A stretch of 64,000 nt of DNA from Sinomicrobium weinanense. Lineage in GTDB: Bacteria > Bacteroidota > Bacteroidia > Flavobacteriales > Flavobacteriaceae. The stretch spans positions 372,001 to 436,000 of the forward strand of contig NZ_JAHKRR010000002.1 of the NCBI RefSeq assembly GCF_018863395.1. Reading direction: 5' to 3'. The translations under genes and the position numbers were made by a program. The notes under the pieces are model-generated. The model was not told the origin of the DNA and did no database searches. It was given only the letters and a program-made list of their open reading frames with translations. This document shows positions 54,117-62,372 of this stretch, one piece after another. Numbering within the stretch: the first letter of the stretch is position 1; every line of letters begins with the position of its first letter.

Positions 54117-54525
54117 ACAATTACAATAAAATGAATTAGTCAAGATACTCCTCGCCGAGGGAGGAATTTTCAACCTAAAAACCCACCAATACGGATTCCC
54201 GTAAAACCTTTCTTACTTCTTTCACTATCTTCCACGCAAATTTCTAAAAAAAACGACTTTTTAATCCGAAATCATTAATTTAGGCAATCATTATGGAATA
54301 ACCTTTACTCACCATAAATAATGGCCAAAAGAACTACAAAAAGCATACAAGAAACATTCTGGGACATAACTAATAGACCTCGAGATTCTGTAGTATTGTC
54401 TCGAAATACAAGCACATAGTATTGAGCCTGATATTCCTTTGGTATATTTCAGACGTTTTTAATGAACCGCCCGAAAAGATTTTCCCGGCACATAAAATTA
54501 TATTCAAAAAATAGAAAATCCATAA
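54117..54525. other. Non-coding gap before hsdM, with an HsdM-like remnant
   Basis: The 409-nt gap has no gene of normal size. A frame from ATG at 54321 to a stop at 54417-54419 reads KRTTKSIQETFWDITNRPRDSV for 32 codons, resembling the N-terminus of class I HsdM proteins (SIEETLWDAAD-type). This suggests a decayed methylase start, but the signal is weak. A short GAGG palindrome lies near 54150. The hsdM leader with TTCAAAAAATAG precedes 54526. Confidence 0.3.
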
Positions 54526-56325
54526 ATGAACAACTTTAAAGAAAAAGCTGACCTAATTTGGAAAGTGGCCGATTTACTAAGAGGTGATTACAAACAATCT
54601 GATTATGGAAAAGTTATTTTACCCTTAACTGTATTAAGACGATTGGATTGCATTCTGGAACCAACCAAGCAAAAAGTACTGGACTTCCTGCCCAAAGTGC
54701 AGAACTTAAAAGACAGCGCCATAGATGTTGCTCTTAACAAGGCAGCAGGATTCAATTTTCATAACAGGAGCAAATACAATTTCAACAAACTCATTGCTGA
54801 CCCCAATAACATTGCTGTCAACCTGCGTAATTATATAAACGGTTACTCGTCAAGTGCACGCGAAATTATAGAATACTTCAATTTTGACGACCAGATAGAC
54901 CGTATGGACGACCCCAAGGCGGATATTCTGTTTCGAGTGGTCAAGTCCTTTCAGGAAATAGACCTGACCGATATGGATTCCATGCAAATGGGATACATCT
55001 TCGAAGACCTTATCCGAAGATTTGCAGAGCAAAGCAACGAAACCGCCGGAGAGCATTTTACCCCACGGGAAGTTATCCGCCTAATGGTAAACGTACTGTT
55101 TATTGAAGATAAAGATATTTTGACCCAGGAGGGAATCGTAAAAACACTGTACGACCCGGCCTGCGGTACCGGTGGTATGCTTTCAGTAGGCGAGCAATAT
55201 GTAAAGGAACTTAATCCCAAAGCTGAACTCAAGGTATTTGGACAAGAGATCAATCCGGAATCTTACGCCATTTGTAAATCGGATATGTTGATTAAAGGGC
55301 AAAACCCCAGTAACGTGAAATTTGGAAACAGTTTTACAGCAGATGGCCTGGAAAACGAAAAATTTGATTATATGCTATCCAATCCGCCTTTTGGTGTGGA
55401 CTGGAAGAAAGCTAAAAATGCTATTAAAAAAGAAGCTGACGATTTAGGGATGAGCGGCCGTTTTGGTGCCGGACTGCCAAGGATTAACGACGGTTCTTTG
55501 CTGTTTTTGCAGCACATGATGTCTAAAATGAAAGCAAACGGTAGCCGTATTGCCATTGTGTTTAACGGTTCACCCCTGTTTACGGGATCAGCCGGAAGCG
55601 GTGAAAGTAACATTCGCCAGTGGATTATTGAAAACGACTGTTTGGAAGCCGTAATAGCCCTCCCTGACCAACTCTTTTACAATACCGGTATTAGTACTTA
55701 TATCTGGATTGTCACCAACCATAAAAGCAAGGAACGTAAAGGCAAAGTACAACTTATTAATGCCACCGGCGCAAAGGATGAAGAATTATTGAAGGAAGGC
55801 CAACGCGACTTTAACCGCTTTTGGCAAAAAATGGATCGTAGCCTGGGTAATAAGCGGAAGAAAATAGCTGAAAACGGCAACACTAAGGGTATTGGTTTTA
55901 TCACTCAATTGTATGGTAGCTTTGAAGAAAATGAGTTTTGCAAAATATTCCCCAACGAATTCTTTGGCTATTGGCGGGTAACCGTAGAGCAACCACAAAA
56001 AGAAAACGGTAAAACGTTGCGGAACAAAAATGGCGAGCCCAAGCCCGACACCTCACTACGGGATTACGAAAACATACCGTTTCTTAAAAAAGATACCCAA
56101 GGCAAGCTCGTGCCCCAAACCATAGAAGAATATTTTAAACGCGAAGTAAAACCCCACCTACCCGAAGCCTGGATTGACCACAGCAAAACCAAGATCGGCT
56201 ACGAAATAAACTTTACCAAATATTTCTATGAGTTTAAGCCATTACGACCATTGGTCGACATAAAAGCAGATATTTTGGCTTTGGAAGAAAAAACATTGGA
56301 AATGGAGAAAACAGTATTGGAATGA
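54526..56325 (+). CDS. hsdM: Type I restriction-modification methylase subunit
   Basis: 599 aa. N-terminal HsdM helix bundle (ADLIWKVADLLRGDYKQSDYGKVILPLTVLRRLD), SAM-binding DPACGTGGML (D210), catalytic NPPF at residues 286-289 (motif IV for N6-adenine), and a C-terminal region with KTEFLEKDT-like charged blocks. It methylates the hsdS-defined site at N6 of adenine. The stop overlaps the next gene by 4 nt (ATGA). Confidence 0.95.
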   Translation: MNNFKEKADLIWKVADLLRGDYKQSDYGKVILPLTVLRRLDCILEPTKQKVLDFLPKVQNLKDSAIDVALNKAAGFNFHNRSKYNFNKLIADPNNIAVNLRNYINGYSSSAREIIEYFNFDDQIDRMDDPKADILFRVVKSFQEIDLTDMDSMQMGYIFEDLIRRFAEQSNETAGEHFTPREVIRLMVNVLFIEDKDILTQEGIVKTLYDPACGTGGMLSVGEQYVKELNPKAELKVFGQEINPESYAICKSDMLIKGQNPSNVKFGNSFTADGLENEKFDYMLSNPPFGVDWKKAKNAIKKEADDLGMSGRFGAGLPRINDGSLLFLQHMMSKMKANGSRIAIVFNGSPLFTGSAGSGESNIRQWIIENDCLEAVIALPDQLFYNTGISTYIWIVTNHKSKERKGKVQLINATGAKDEELLKEGQRDFNRFWQKMDRSLGNKRKKIAENGNTKGIGFITQLYGSFEENEFCKIFPNEFFGYWRVTVEQPQKENGKTLRNKNGEPKPDTSLRDYENIPFLKKDTQGKLVPQTIEEYFKREVKPHLPEAWIDHSKTKIGYEINFTKYFYEFKPLRPLVDIKADILALEEKTLEMEKTVLE

Positions 56326-58160
56326 AAGTAAAATTAGGACAAGCAGTAAAGATGTTTTTTGGCAACTCATCTTTAGAGATGGTATATTTTGAAGCGATTG
56401 CAAATTCATTGGATGCAAAAGCTACGGAAATCCATATCAAAATTTTTGCAGAAACGTTAAGTCAACCTGAAACATTGAAAGTTGAAATATCAGACAATGG
56501 AGAAGGATTTACCGATGAACGATATAAAAAATTTTCCAACCTATTTGATGTAGAAGAAAGTTCGCATAAGGGGTTAGGGCGCTTGGTCTATTTGTGTTAC
56601 TTTGAAGATATAGCTGTAACCAGTTTTTTTGAAAGAATAAAAAAACGAGAGTTTGATTTTACAGAAGGCTTTGATGAAGAGAAATTTGAATTATCTGAAA
56701 TACAAGAACGACCTTCAGGCACAATATTTAGGATGTCAAATTATGTCCTTCAAAAGATTGCAAAAAGCGAATACCTTCAACCTAAAAAAATAAAACAACG
56801 AATTTTAGAGGAATTTTATTCGAGGCTATTTCAGTTAAAGAATGATGGTGTTTCGATAAAAATCACTATTGAAGCTACTATTGAGGGAAAGAAAAATAAC
56901 ACTACCTTGGAAAGTGCCGATATACCGGAATTCACAAAACTCGAATTAGATAGTAAAATAAACCTAATAGACAAGTTCGACCTTTATTACTCAATCAAAG
57001 AAACTGACCCGACAGAATCATCTTTGATCGCTGCAATTTCTGTTGATAATAGAACAGTAAAAGTTGATTTGGTCGCACAAGAAAATATGCCAATTGGCTA
57101 CGAAATGGTTTTTTTGCTTTATTCTGATTTCTTTAAAGGAAAAATAGATGCCGCAAGACAAAATCTCAATATTTCGACACACGAGTTAAAAGAGGTTCAA
57201 ACTCTTTTCAGAAAAGAAGTTGTTTCCATTATTGAATCCAAAATACCAACAATTAGGGGAAGAAATCAAAAAACAAAAAAGAGCTTGGTGAATCGGTATC
57301 CTCATTTAAGTGGCTATTTTAATACTGAAAATATTGGTTACGTTTCTCGTAGTGAAATATTAAAAGAAGCCCAGAAAGAATTTTTTAAAGAGCAAAAAGA
57401 CCTTTTAGATGCCACTTCTCTTACTGATGAACAGTTTGAAAAATCCATAGAAATATCTTCAAGAGCCTTAACCGAGTATATTTTATTTAGACAGTTTACA
57501 ATTGACCAACTTAAAAAATCCACTAATAATAGTAGTGAGGCTGAAATACATAAGTTATTTGCGTCAATGAGAAAGGAAGGAAAGTTTGAAAAGGATAATG
57601 CATCTGATGATATATACAGAAATAATGCTTGGCTATTGGATGATAAGTATATGACGTATGAAACAGTTCTTAGCGATAGGGAAATGGGAGAGCTTGTTAA
57701 AGTTATTACTGATGAAGAAGAAGTTCCGGATGACAACCGTCCAGATATTGCATTAATTTTTTCCAATAATCCCGATAATAAAAAGCCATTTGATGTTGTG
57801 ATTGTGGAACTTAAAAAAAGAGGGATTTCCCTTGAGGAAAATTTAAAAGTTGTAACCCAGCTTGAGAAAAGAGCCAGAAAATTGATGAAACATTACAACA
57901 ACCAAATTCAACGTATCTGGTTTTATGGAATTATTGAGTTTAATGAGGATGTTGAAACTCATTTAGCCGGAGAATATACTGAACTATATTCTTGTGGTAA
58001 GATGTATTATAGAGAAACGAATGTAGCCATTTCTCTAAATCCTAAAATTATTCTTCCGATTGGAGTATTTATCTGGGATTTAGATGCCGTGATTAAGGAT
58101 GCGGATGCAAGAAACTCCGCTTTCTTGAACTTAATCAAGAGTAAATTTTTAAATAGCTAA
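56322..58160 (+). CDS. GHKL-ATPase with C-terminal PD-(D/E)XK nuclease domain
   Basis: 612 aa. The N-terminal GHKL fold has the N-box EAIANSLDA (E24, N28), G1 DNGEGF (D58, G60, G62) and G2 SSHKGLGRLV (G84-G86). The middle is helical. The C-terminal region holds RPDIALIF (D475) and DVVIVELKKRG (E496-L-K498), the D...ExK pattern of PD-(D/E)XK nucleases. ATPase and nuclease together resemble MutL/Hsp90-like defence proteins. Embedded in the hsd operon (4-nt overlap with hsdM, 0 nt to hsdS), so probably an added anti-phage component. Confidence 0.75.
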   Translation: MKVKLGQAVKMFFGNSSLEMVYFEAIANSLDAKATEIHIKIFAETLSQPETLKVEISDNGEGFTDERYKKFSNLFDVEESSHKGLGRLVYLCYFEDIAVTSFFERIKKREFDFTEGFDEEKFELSEIQERPSGTIFRMSNYVLQKIAKSEYLQPKKIKQRILEEFYSRLFQLKNDGVSIKITIEATIEGKKNNTTLESADIPEFTKLELDSKINLIDKFDLYYSIKETDPTESSLIAAISVDNRTVKVDLVAQENMPIGYEMVFLLYSDFFKGKIDAARQNLNISTHELKEVQTLFRKEVVSIIESKIPTIRGRNQKTKKSLVNRYPHLSGYFNTENIGYVSRSEILKEAQKEFFKEQKDLLDATSLTDEQFEKSIEISSRALTEYILFRQFTIDQLKKSTNNSSEAEIHKLFASMRKEGKFEKDNASDDIYRNNAWLLDDKYMTYETVLSDREMGELVKVITDEEEVPDDNRPDIALIFSNNPDNKKPFDVVIVELKKRGISLEENLKVVTQLEKRARKLMKHYNNQIQRIWFYGIIEFNEDVETHLAGEYTELYSCGKMYYRETNVAISLNPKIILPIGVFIWDLDAVIKDADARNSAFLNLIKSKFLNS

Positions 58161-59426
58161 ATGAACAAATACGACGCATACAAACCCTCTGGCATTGAAT
58201 GGATAGGTGAAATTCCAAGTCATTGGGAAGTGAGAAGATTTGGACATCTTTTTTCTTTTTCAAGAGGGTTGGGAATAACAAAACAAGATTTAAAGGATGA
58301 GGGCATTCCATGTGTAAACTATGGTGAAATCCATTCAAAATATGGTGTTTTCGTAAATCCGGAAATTCATCCGCTTAGGTACGTTGAAGAATCATATTTA
58401 GAAATAGCAGATAAATCATTATTGAACAGAGGAGATTTTGTATTTGCCGACACATCAGAGGATTTAGAAGGTTCAGGAAACTTCACCGTTCTTGACAGTG
58501 ATTTGCCAACCTTTGCTGGTTATCATACTGTAATCGCCCGACATGAAAATAGGTGCAACTATAAATACTTAGCATATTGTTTTGATTCATTAGAATTTAG
58601 AAACCAAATAAGGAGTGCGGTTTCAGGGATTAAAGTTTTCAGCATTACACAAGCAATCCTCAAAAGTACAAAAGTACAATTACCAACTTACACAGAACAA
58701 ATCAAAATAGCTGAATACTTAGACCGCAAAACCGCCGAGATAGACCGACTCATAGCCGACAAAGAACGCTTGCTCGAACTCTACGAAGAAGAAAAAGCCA
58801 CCCTCATTAACCAAGCCGTTACCAAAGGACTTGACCCCAATGCAAAAATGAAGGACAGCGGTATTGAGTGGCTCGGGAAAATACCGGAATATTGGGAGGT
58901 GAAGAAATTAAAATATGTGTCGTTTTTAAGAAGTGGAAACAATATAGTTTCTGAACAAATAAAAGACTCAGGTGATTTCCCCGTTTTTGGAGGGAATGGA
59001 TTAAGAGGGTATTTTTCTGAATTCACACATGATGGAAATTATGTGTTAATTGGAAGACAGGGCGCTTATTGTGGTAATGTAAAATACGCTAAAGGTAGAT
59101 TTTGGGCTTCCGAACATGCTGTAGTAGTAGCACCCTTAATAAAGTATGAAATGGTTTATTTGGGGGAATTGTTAAAGACAATGAACCTAAATCAGTATTC
59201 TGTTTCTGCTGCTCAACCTGGTTTAGCTGTTGAAACAATAAAGAATCTACAAATACCATTTCCTCCTCTCGAAGAACAACAATCCATAGTTCGCCATATC
59301 GAAACCGAGTGTGCGCGAGTCGATGCCAAAGTGGCCAGGACCGAAAAATTAATTAGCCTTCTCGAAGAATACCGCACCGCCTTGATCAGCGAGGTGGTTA
59401 CGGGGAAAGTAAAAGTGATTGATTAA
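58161..59426 (+). CDS. hsdS: Type I restriction-modification specificity subunit
   Basis: 421 aa with two target-recognition domains, each preceded by the SGIEWIGEIPSHWEV / SGIEWLGKIPEYWEV motif, and two coiled-coil conserved repeats (YTEQIKIAEYLDRKTAEIDRLIADKERLLELYEEEKATLINQAVTKGLDP; LEEQQSIVRHIETECARVDAKVARTEKLISLLEEYRTALISEVVTGK). It sets the DNA site recognised by HsdM/HsdR. The start codon directly follows the GHKL gene stop. Confidence 0.94.
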   Translation: MNKYDAYKPSGIEWIGEIPSHWEVRRFGHLFSFSRGLGITKQDLKDEGIPCVNYGEIHSKYGVFVNPEIHPLRYVEESYLEIADKSLLNRGDFVFADTSEDLEGSGNFTVLDSDLPTFAGYHTVIARHENRCNYKYLAYCFDSLEFRNQIRSAVSGIKVFSITQAILKSTKVQLPTYTEQIKIAEYLDRKTAEIDRLIADKERLLELYEEEKATLINQAVTKGLDPNAKMKDSGIEWLGKIPEYWEVKKLKYVSFLRSGNNIVSEQIKDSGDFPVFGGNGLRGYFSEFTHDGNYVLIGRQGAYCGNVKYAKGRFWASEHAVVVAPLIKYEMVYLGELLKTMNLNQYSVSAAQPGLAVETIKNLQIPFPPLEEQQSIVRHIETECARVDAKVARTEKLISLLEEYRTALISEVVTGKVKVID

Positions 59427-59447
59427 AATATTGAACAAATTATTATA

Positions 59448-62369
59448 ATGAGTAAAAATACACTAACGAACCTTCCGGATATACAAAGCTTAGTAACACT
59501 AGTTATTAAAATTTGCAAGAAATTGGGCTTAAATGATATTAAAAGCATTAATGAATCAATACTCACCGCTACTGAAGATTCGGCCTTAGGGCACAGAGAT
59601 TTAAAAATAATTTGCACTTTGAGTGAATTGGGAGGAAAAGTTGAATTAATTAAAACACAACTTAAAGATTGTATTAAGGAAAATGATGAAATAATTGTGG
59701 TTAGTTCACACGGAAAGAAAATATCTAAATATTTTCAAGATTGGCTAAAAAGTGAACTTAAAACAGATAAGATTCTTTTTTGGGAAGAATCTTATTTAAT
59801 TGAATTGGTCGATAAGCACCTACCTGAATATTGGGGACATAATGATGTGTTTTTAAAAAGTTTTGAAGATGCTTTTATTGAGCGTTTAGAATCAAATGGT
59901 GAACTTCAAAAAGTTTTACAACTTGATGAAAAATTTGAAGAGTTATTAAATTTCTTCATTGAACCAAAAATATATCATATAAAAGAAGATGAAAAAACAG
60001 GAAGACAAGTACATTCAAGATTTAATAAAGACAAATATTTGGATGGGAACAATTATTTTATATCAGGCGACGCAGGGACAGGTAAAACCACATTATTAAA
60101 AGAGATTGGCAAGATAGCTATTCAGCATAACCAAAACTCCACATATAAAATCTTACCAATAAAAATTAAAACAACTTTAATTGCAAATTCTGGATACCTA
60201 ATTGATAAAGCCATTAGATCTGAAATTATCAATCTTGTTGGAGAAGAAGGGGTAGATAAGGTCTTTAACGACTATAAAGTGTTATTGTTAATTGATTCTA
60301 TAGACGAATTAGAAAGACCTAAACAAAGAGAAATTTTTGAAGATTTAAAGGAGCTTACCGGCAATAAAAAATTAAGCTTTATTTTAGCAACAAGAAACTA
60401 TGAGAGTTTAACTAAAGGATGTGAAATATGTAACCACATTAACACCCTACTTTCTAACTTTGACTTAAATCAAGTTCAGCGATATTTAACTACTTTCTTT
60501 AAAAGAGATTTAAAAAAGTCAGAAGAGTTATGGCTTAACCTTCAAGAAAATAAAATCCTTGATAAAATACCTCCAACTCCATTAACAATCTCTTTAGTAT
60601 CTATTCTGTTTGAAGAAAACGGATATGAGGTTCCTGCAACAATTACAGATGTTTACGATAATTTCAACACTTTTTTATTGGGGAGATTAAATGTGAATTC
60701 AAGCTTAGACTTTCTTAAAATAGATGTTAAGGAAAAAATCCTCCAGATGTATGCCCTTAAAATAATTAAATCACAAAATAGGGTTAGATTAAAGGAAGAT
60801 GACTTTGTAAAGTACATCAAAGATTATTTTAGAGAACAAAGTATAACCATTGAAGAGGGTACAATTCCTGAATTGATAAAAGGGTTAACCGACGGAACAG
60901 GCGTATTATATCTTGACGACTTAAAGTACGTTACTTATCAACACGACCATTTCATGGAATACTATGCTTCCAGAGAAATATTTAATGATGAAAACAGGAA
61001 TAAACTAGAAAATGAAATTGTTGAAAATTTTTGCAAATATAATTGGCAAAATACGGCTATATTTTATGCAGGAAGAACCAAAAACATGAAAATGTTTTTG
61101 AAAAAGTTGGCTTTGCGTACTGAACAATACACTTCTTTACCTAATATTCTTTTATCTATTTCAGGTCTGGGTTATATATTACAATCTTTATGGATGACCA
61201 ATTCTGAAAACCGTAAAGAAGCAATTTTAACCGCGTTAAACCTATTGATACGTGCTGATGCAAAGGTTAAGGAATTAGCCGAAAAAGGCTATCCTTTTTT
61301 TAAAGGTATTGGTGATTTTGATATAGCAATCATTAATCTTTTTTGGTTTTACACTCATTATAATTCTTTAACACTTCGCGATCCACTGCAATTAGCATTT
61401 GATGAATTGCATGACTCATTAAAACAATTTGACAACACACAATTCGAAAAAGATAAAACCACAAGATTGTATCAACTTTTTTGTATTGCAGCTACGTTAA
61501 ATACAGGTAGAGTAAAAGATAACTCAAAATTGGAAACTCTTTTTGATCAAGATAAGTTACTAACCAATTCATTATTTGTTTTTTTATTTAATGAAGCTAT
61601 TGATTTACTTGAATTAGGTGATAAATCACAGTTGAGAAGAGAATATAAAATTGACACTAAAAAAAGAAAATATATTCATAGTATAAGGTTTTATTTAGAT
61701 CACCCCTCTAAAACTTTAAATAATACAACATACGAGTTATTAAATCCAATAAAAGAAGTTGAAATATTTACAGAAGGTAAAACGGACGCTTCAATTATAA
61801 AACATTCCTTCAATGTATTAACCATGGGAAGGGAACCTTATTGGAGTATTACTGCCATTGAAGATGGAGAAGGAGCAAAAGCAGGGGGAGCACATCAATT
61901 GACAAAATATTTAACAAGGTTGGCTAATAACATTAAAACAGATTTTGATAAGAAAAAAACTATAATCGGGATATTTGATAATGATGAAAAAGGATATTCA
62001 GAGTTTAATGGTCTTCCCGATAATTTTAAAATGGTAAATGGAATACTCAAAAAAGTAGAAGGGCTTAATATTTATGCAATGTTATTGCCAATTCCGGATA
62101 GTCAAAATTATGAGCCATATCATCAAGAAAAGCAAGCCTTTAAGTTTTTTGAAATTGAACATTACTTTCCACTAAACTTTCTTCAAGATAATAATATGGT
62201 TAAAGAAACCTCAATTCCTTCTGTTTATGAAATTATCGGTGATAAATCAAACTTTAAGGATAAGGTAATAAAGTCAAATAAGCCTGAACTATTTACTGAA
62301 TTAATTAGCTTATTCAATGAAATTGATAAAGTATGTGAAAAAGAAATCAACTATATAGATTCAAAATAG
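59448..62369 (+). CDS. NACHT-TOPRIM STAND-like defence protein
   Basis: 973 aa. N-terminal ~165 residues resemble the end of a PD-(D/E)XK/Mrr-like module (ENDEIIVVSSHGKKISKYFQDWLKSELKTDKILFWEESYLIELVDKHLPEYW), but without visible catalytic residues. The NACHT NTPase follows (Walker A GDAGTGKTT from G207; Walker B LLLIDSIDELE with D283) and a helical middle. The C-terminal TOPRIM domain has EGKTD (E776) and IGIFDNDEKG (D844, D846). A NACHT protein with a C-terminal TOPRIM effector is unusual. Placed between hsdS and hsdR, 21 nt and 3 nt from its neighbours. Confidence 0.8.
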   Translation: MSKNTLTNLPDIQSLVTLVIKICKKLGLNDIKSINESILTATEDSALGHRDLKIICTLSELGGKVELIKTQLKDCIKENDEIIVVSSHGKKISKYFQDWLKSELKTDKILFWEESYLIELVDKHLPEYWGHNDVFLKSFEDAFIERLESNGELQKVLQLDEKFEELLNFFIEPKIYHIKEDEKTGRQVHSRFNKDKYLDGNNYFISGDAGTGKTTLLKEIGKIAIQHNQNSTYKILPIKIKTTLIANSGYLIDKAIRSEIINLVGEEGVDKVFNDYKVLLLIDSIDELERPKQREIFEDLKELTGNKKLSFILATRNYESLTKGCEICNHINTLLSNFDLNQVQRYLTTFFKRDLKKSEELWLNLQENKILDKIPPTPLTISLVSILFEENGYEVPATITDVYDNFNTFLLGRLNVNSSLDFLKIDVKEKILQMYALKIIKSQNRVRLKEDDFVKYIKDYFREQSITIEEGTIPELIKGLTDGTGVLYLDDLKYVTYQHDHFMEYYASREIFNDENRNKLENEIVENFCKYNWQNTAIFYAGRTKNMKMFLKKLALRTEQYTSLPNILLSISGLGYILQSLWMTNSENRKEAILTALNLLIRADAKVKELAEKGYPFFKGIGDFDIAIINLFWFYTHYNSLTLRDPLQLAFDELHDSLKQFDNTQFEKDKTTRLYQLFCIAATLNTGRVKDNSKLETLFDQDKLLTNSLFVFLFNEAIDLLELGDKSQLRREYKIDTKKRKYIHSIRFYLDHPSKTLNNTTYELLNPIKEVEIFTEGKTDASIIKHSFNVLTMGREPYWSITAIEDGEGAKAGGAHQLTKYLTRLANNIKTDFDKKKTIIGIFDNDEKGYSEFNGLPDNFKMVNGILKKVEGLNIYAMLLPIPDSQNYEPYHQEKQAFKFFEIEHYFPLNFLQDNNMVKETSIPSVYEIIGDKSNFKDKVIKSNKPELFTELISLFNEIDKVCEKEINYIDSK

Positions 62370-62372
62370 ATT

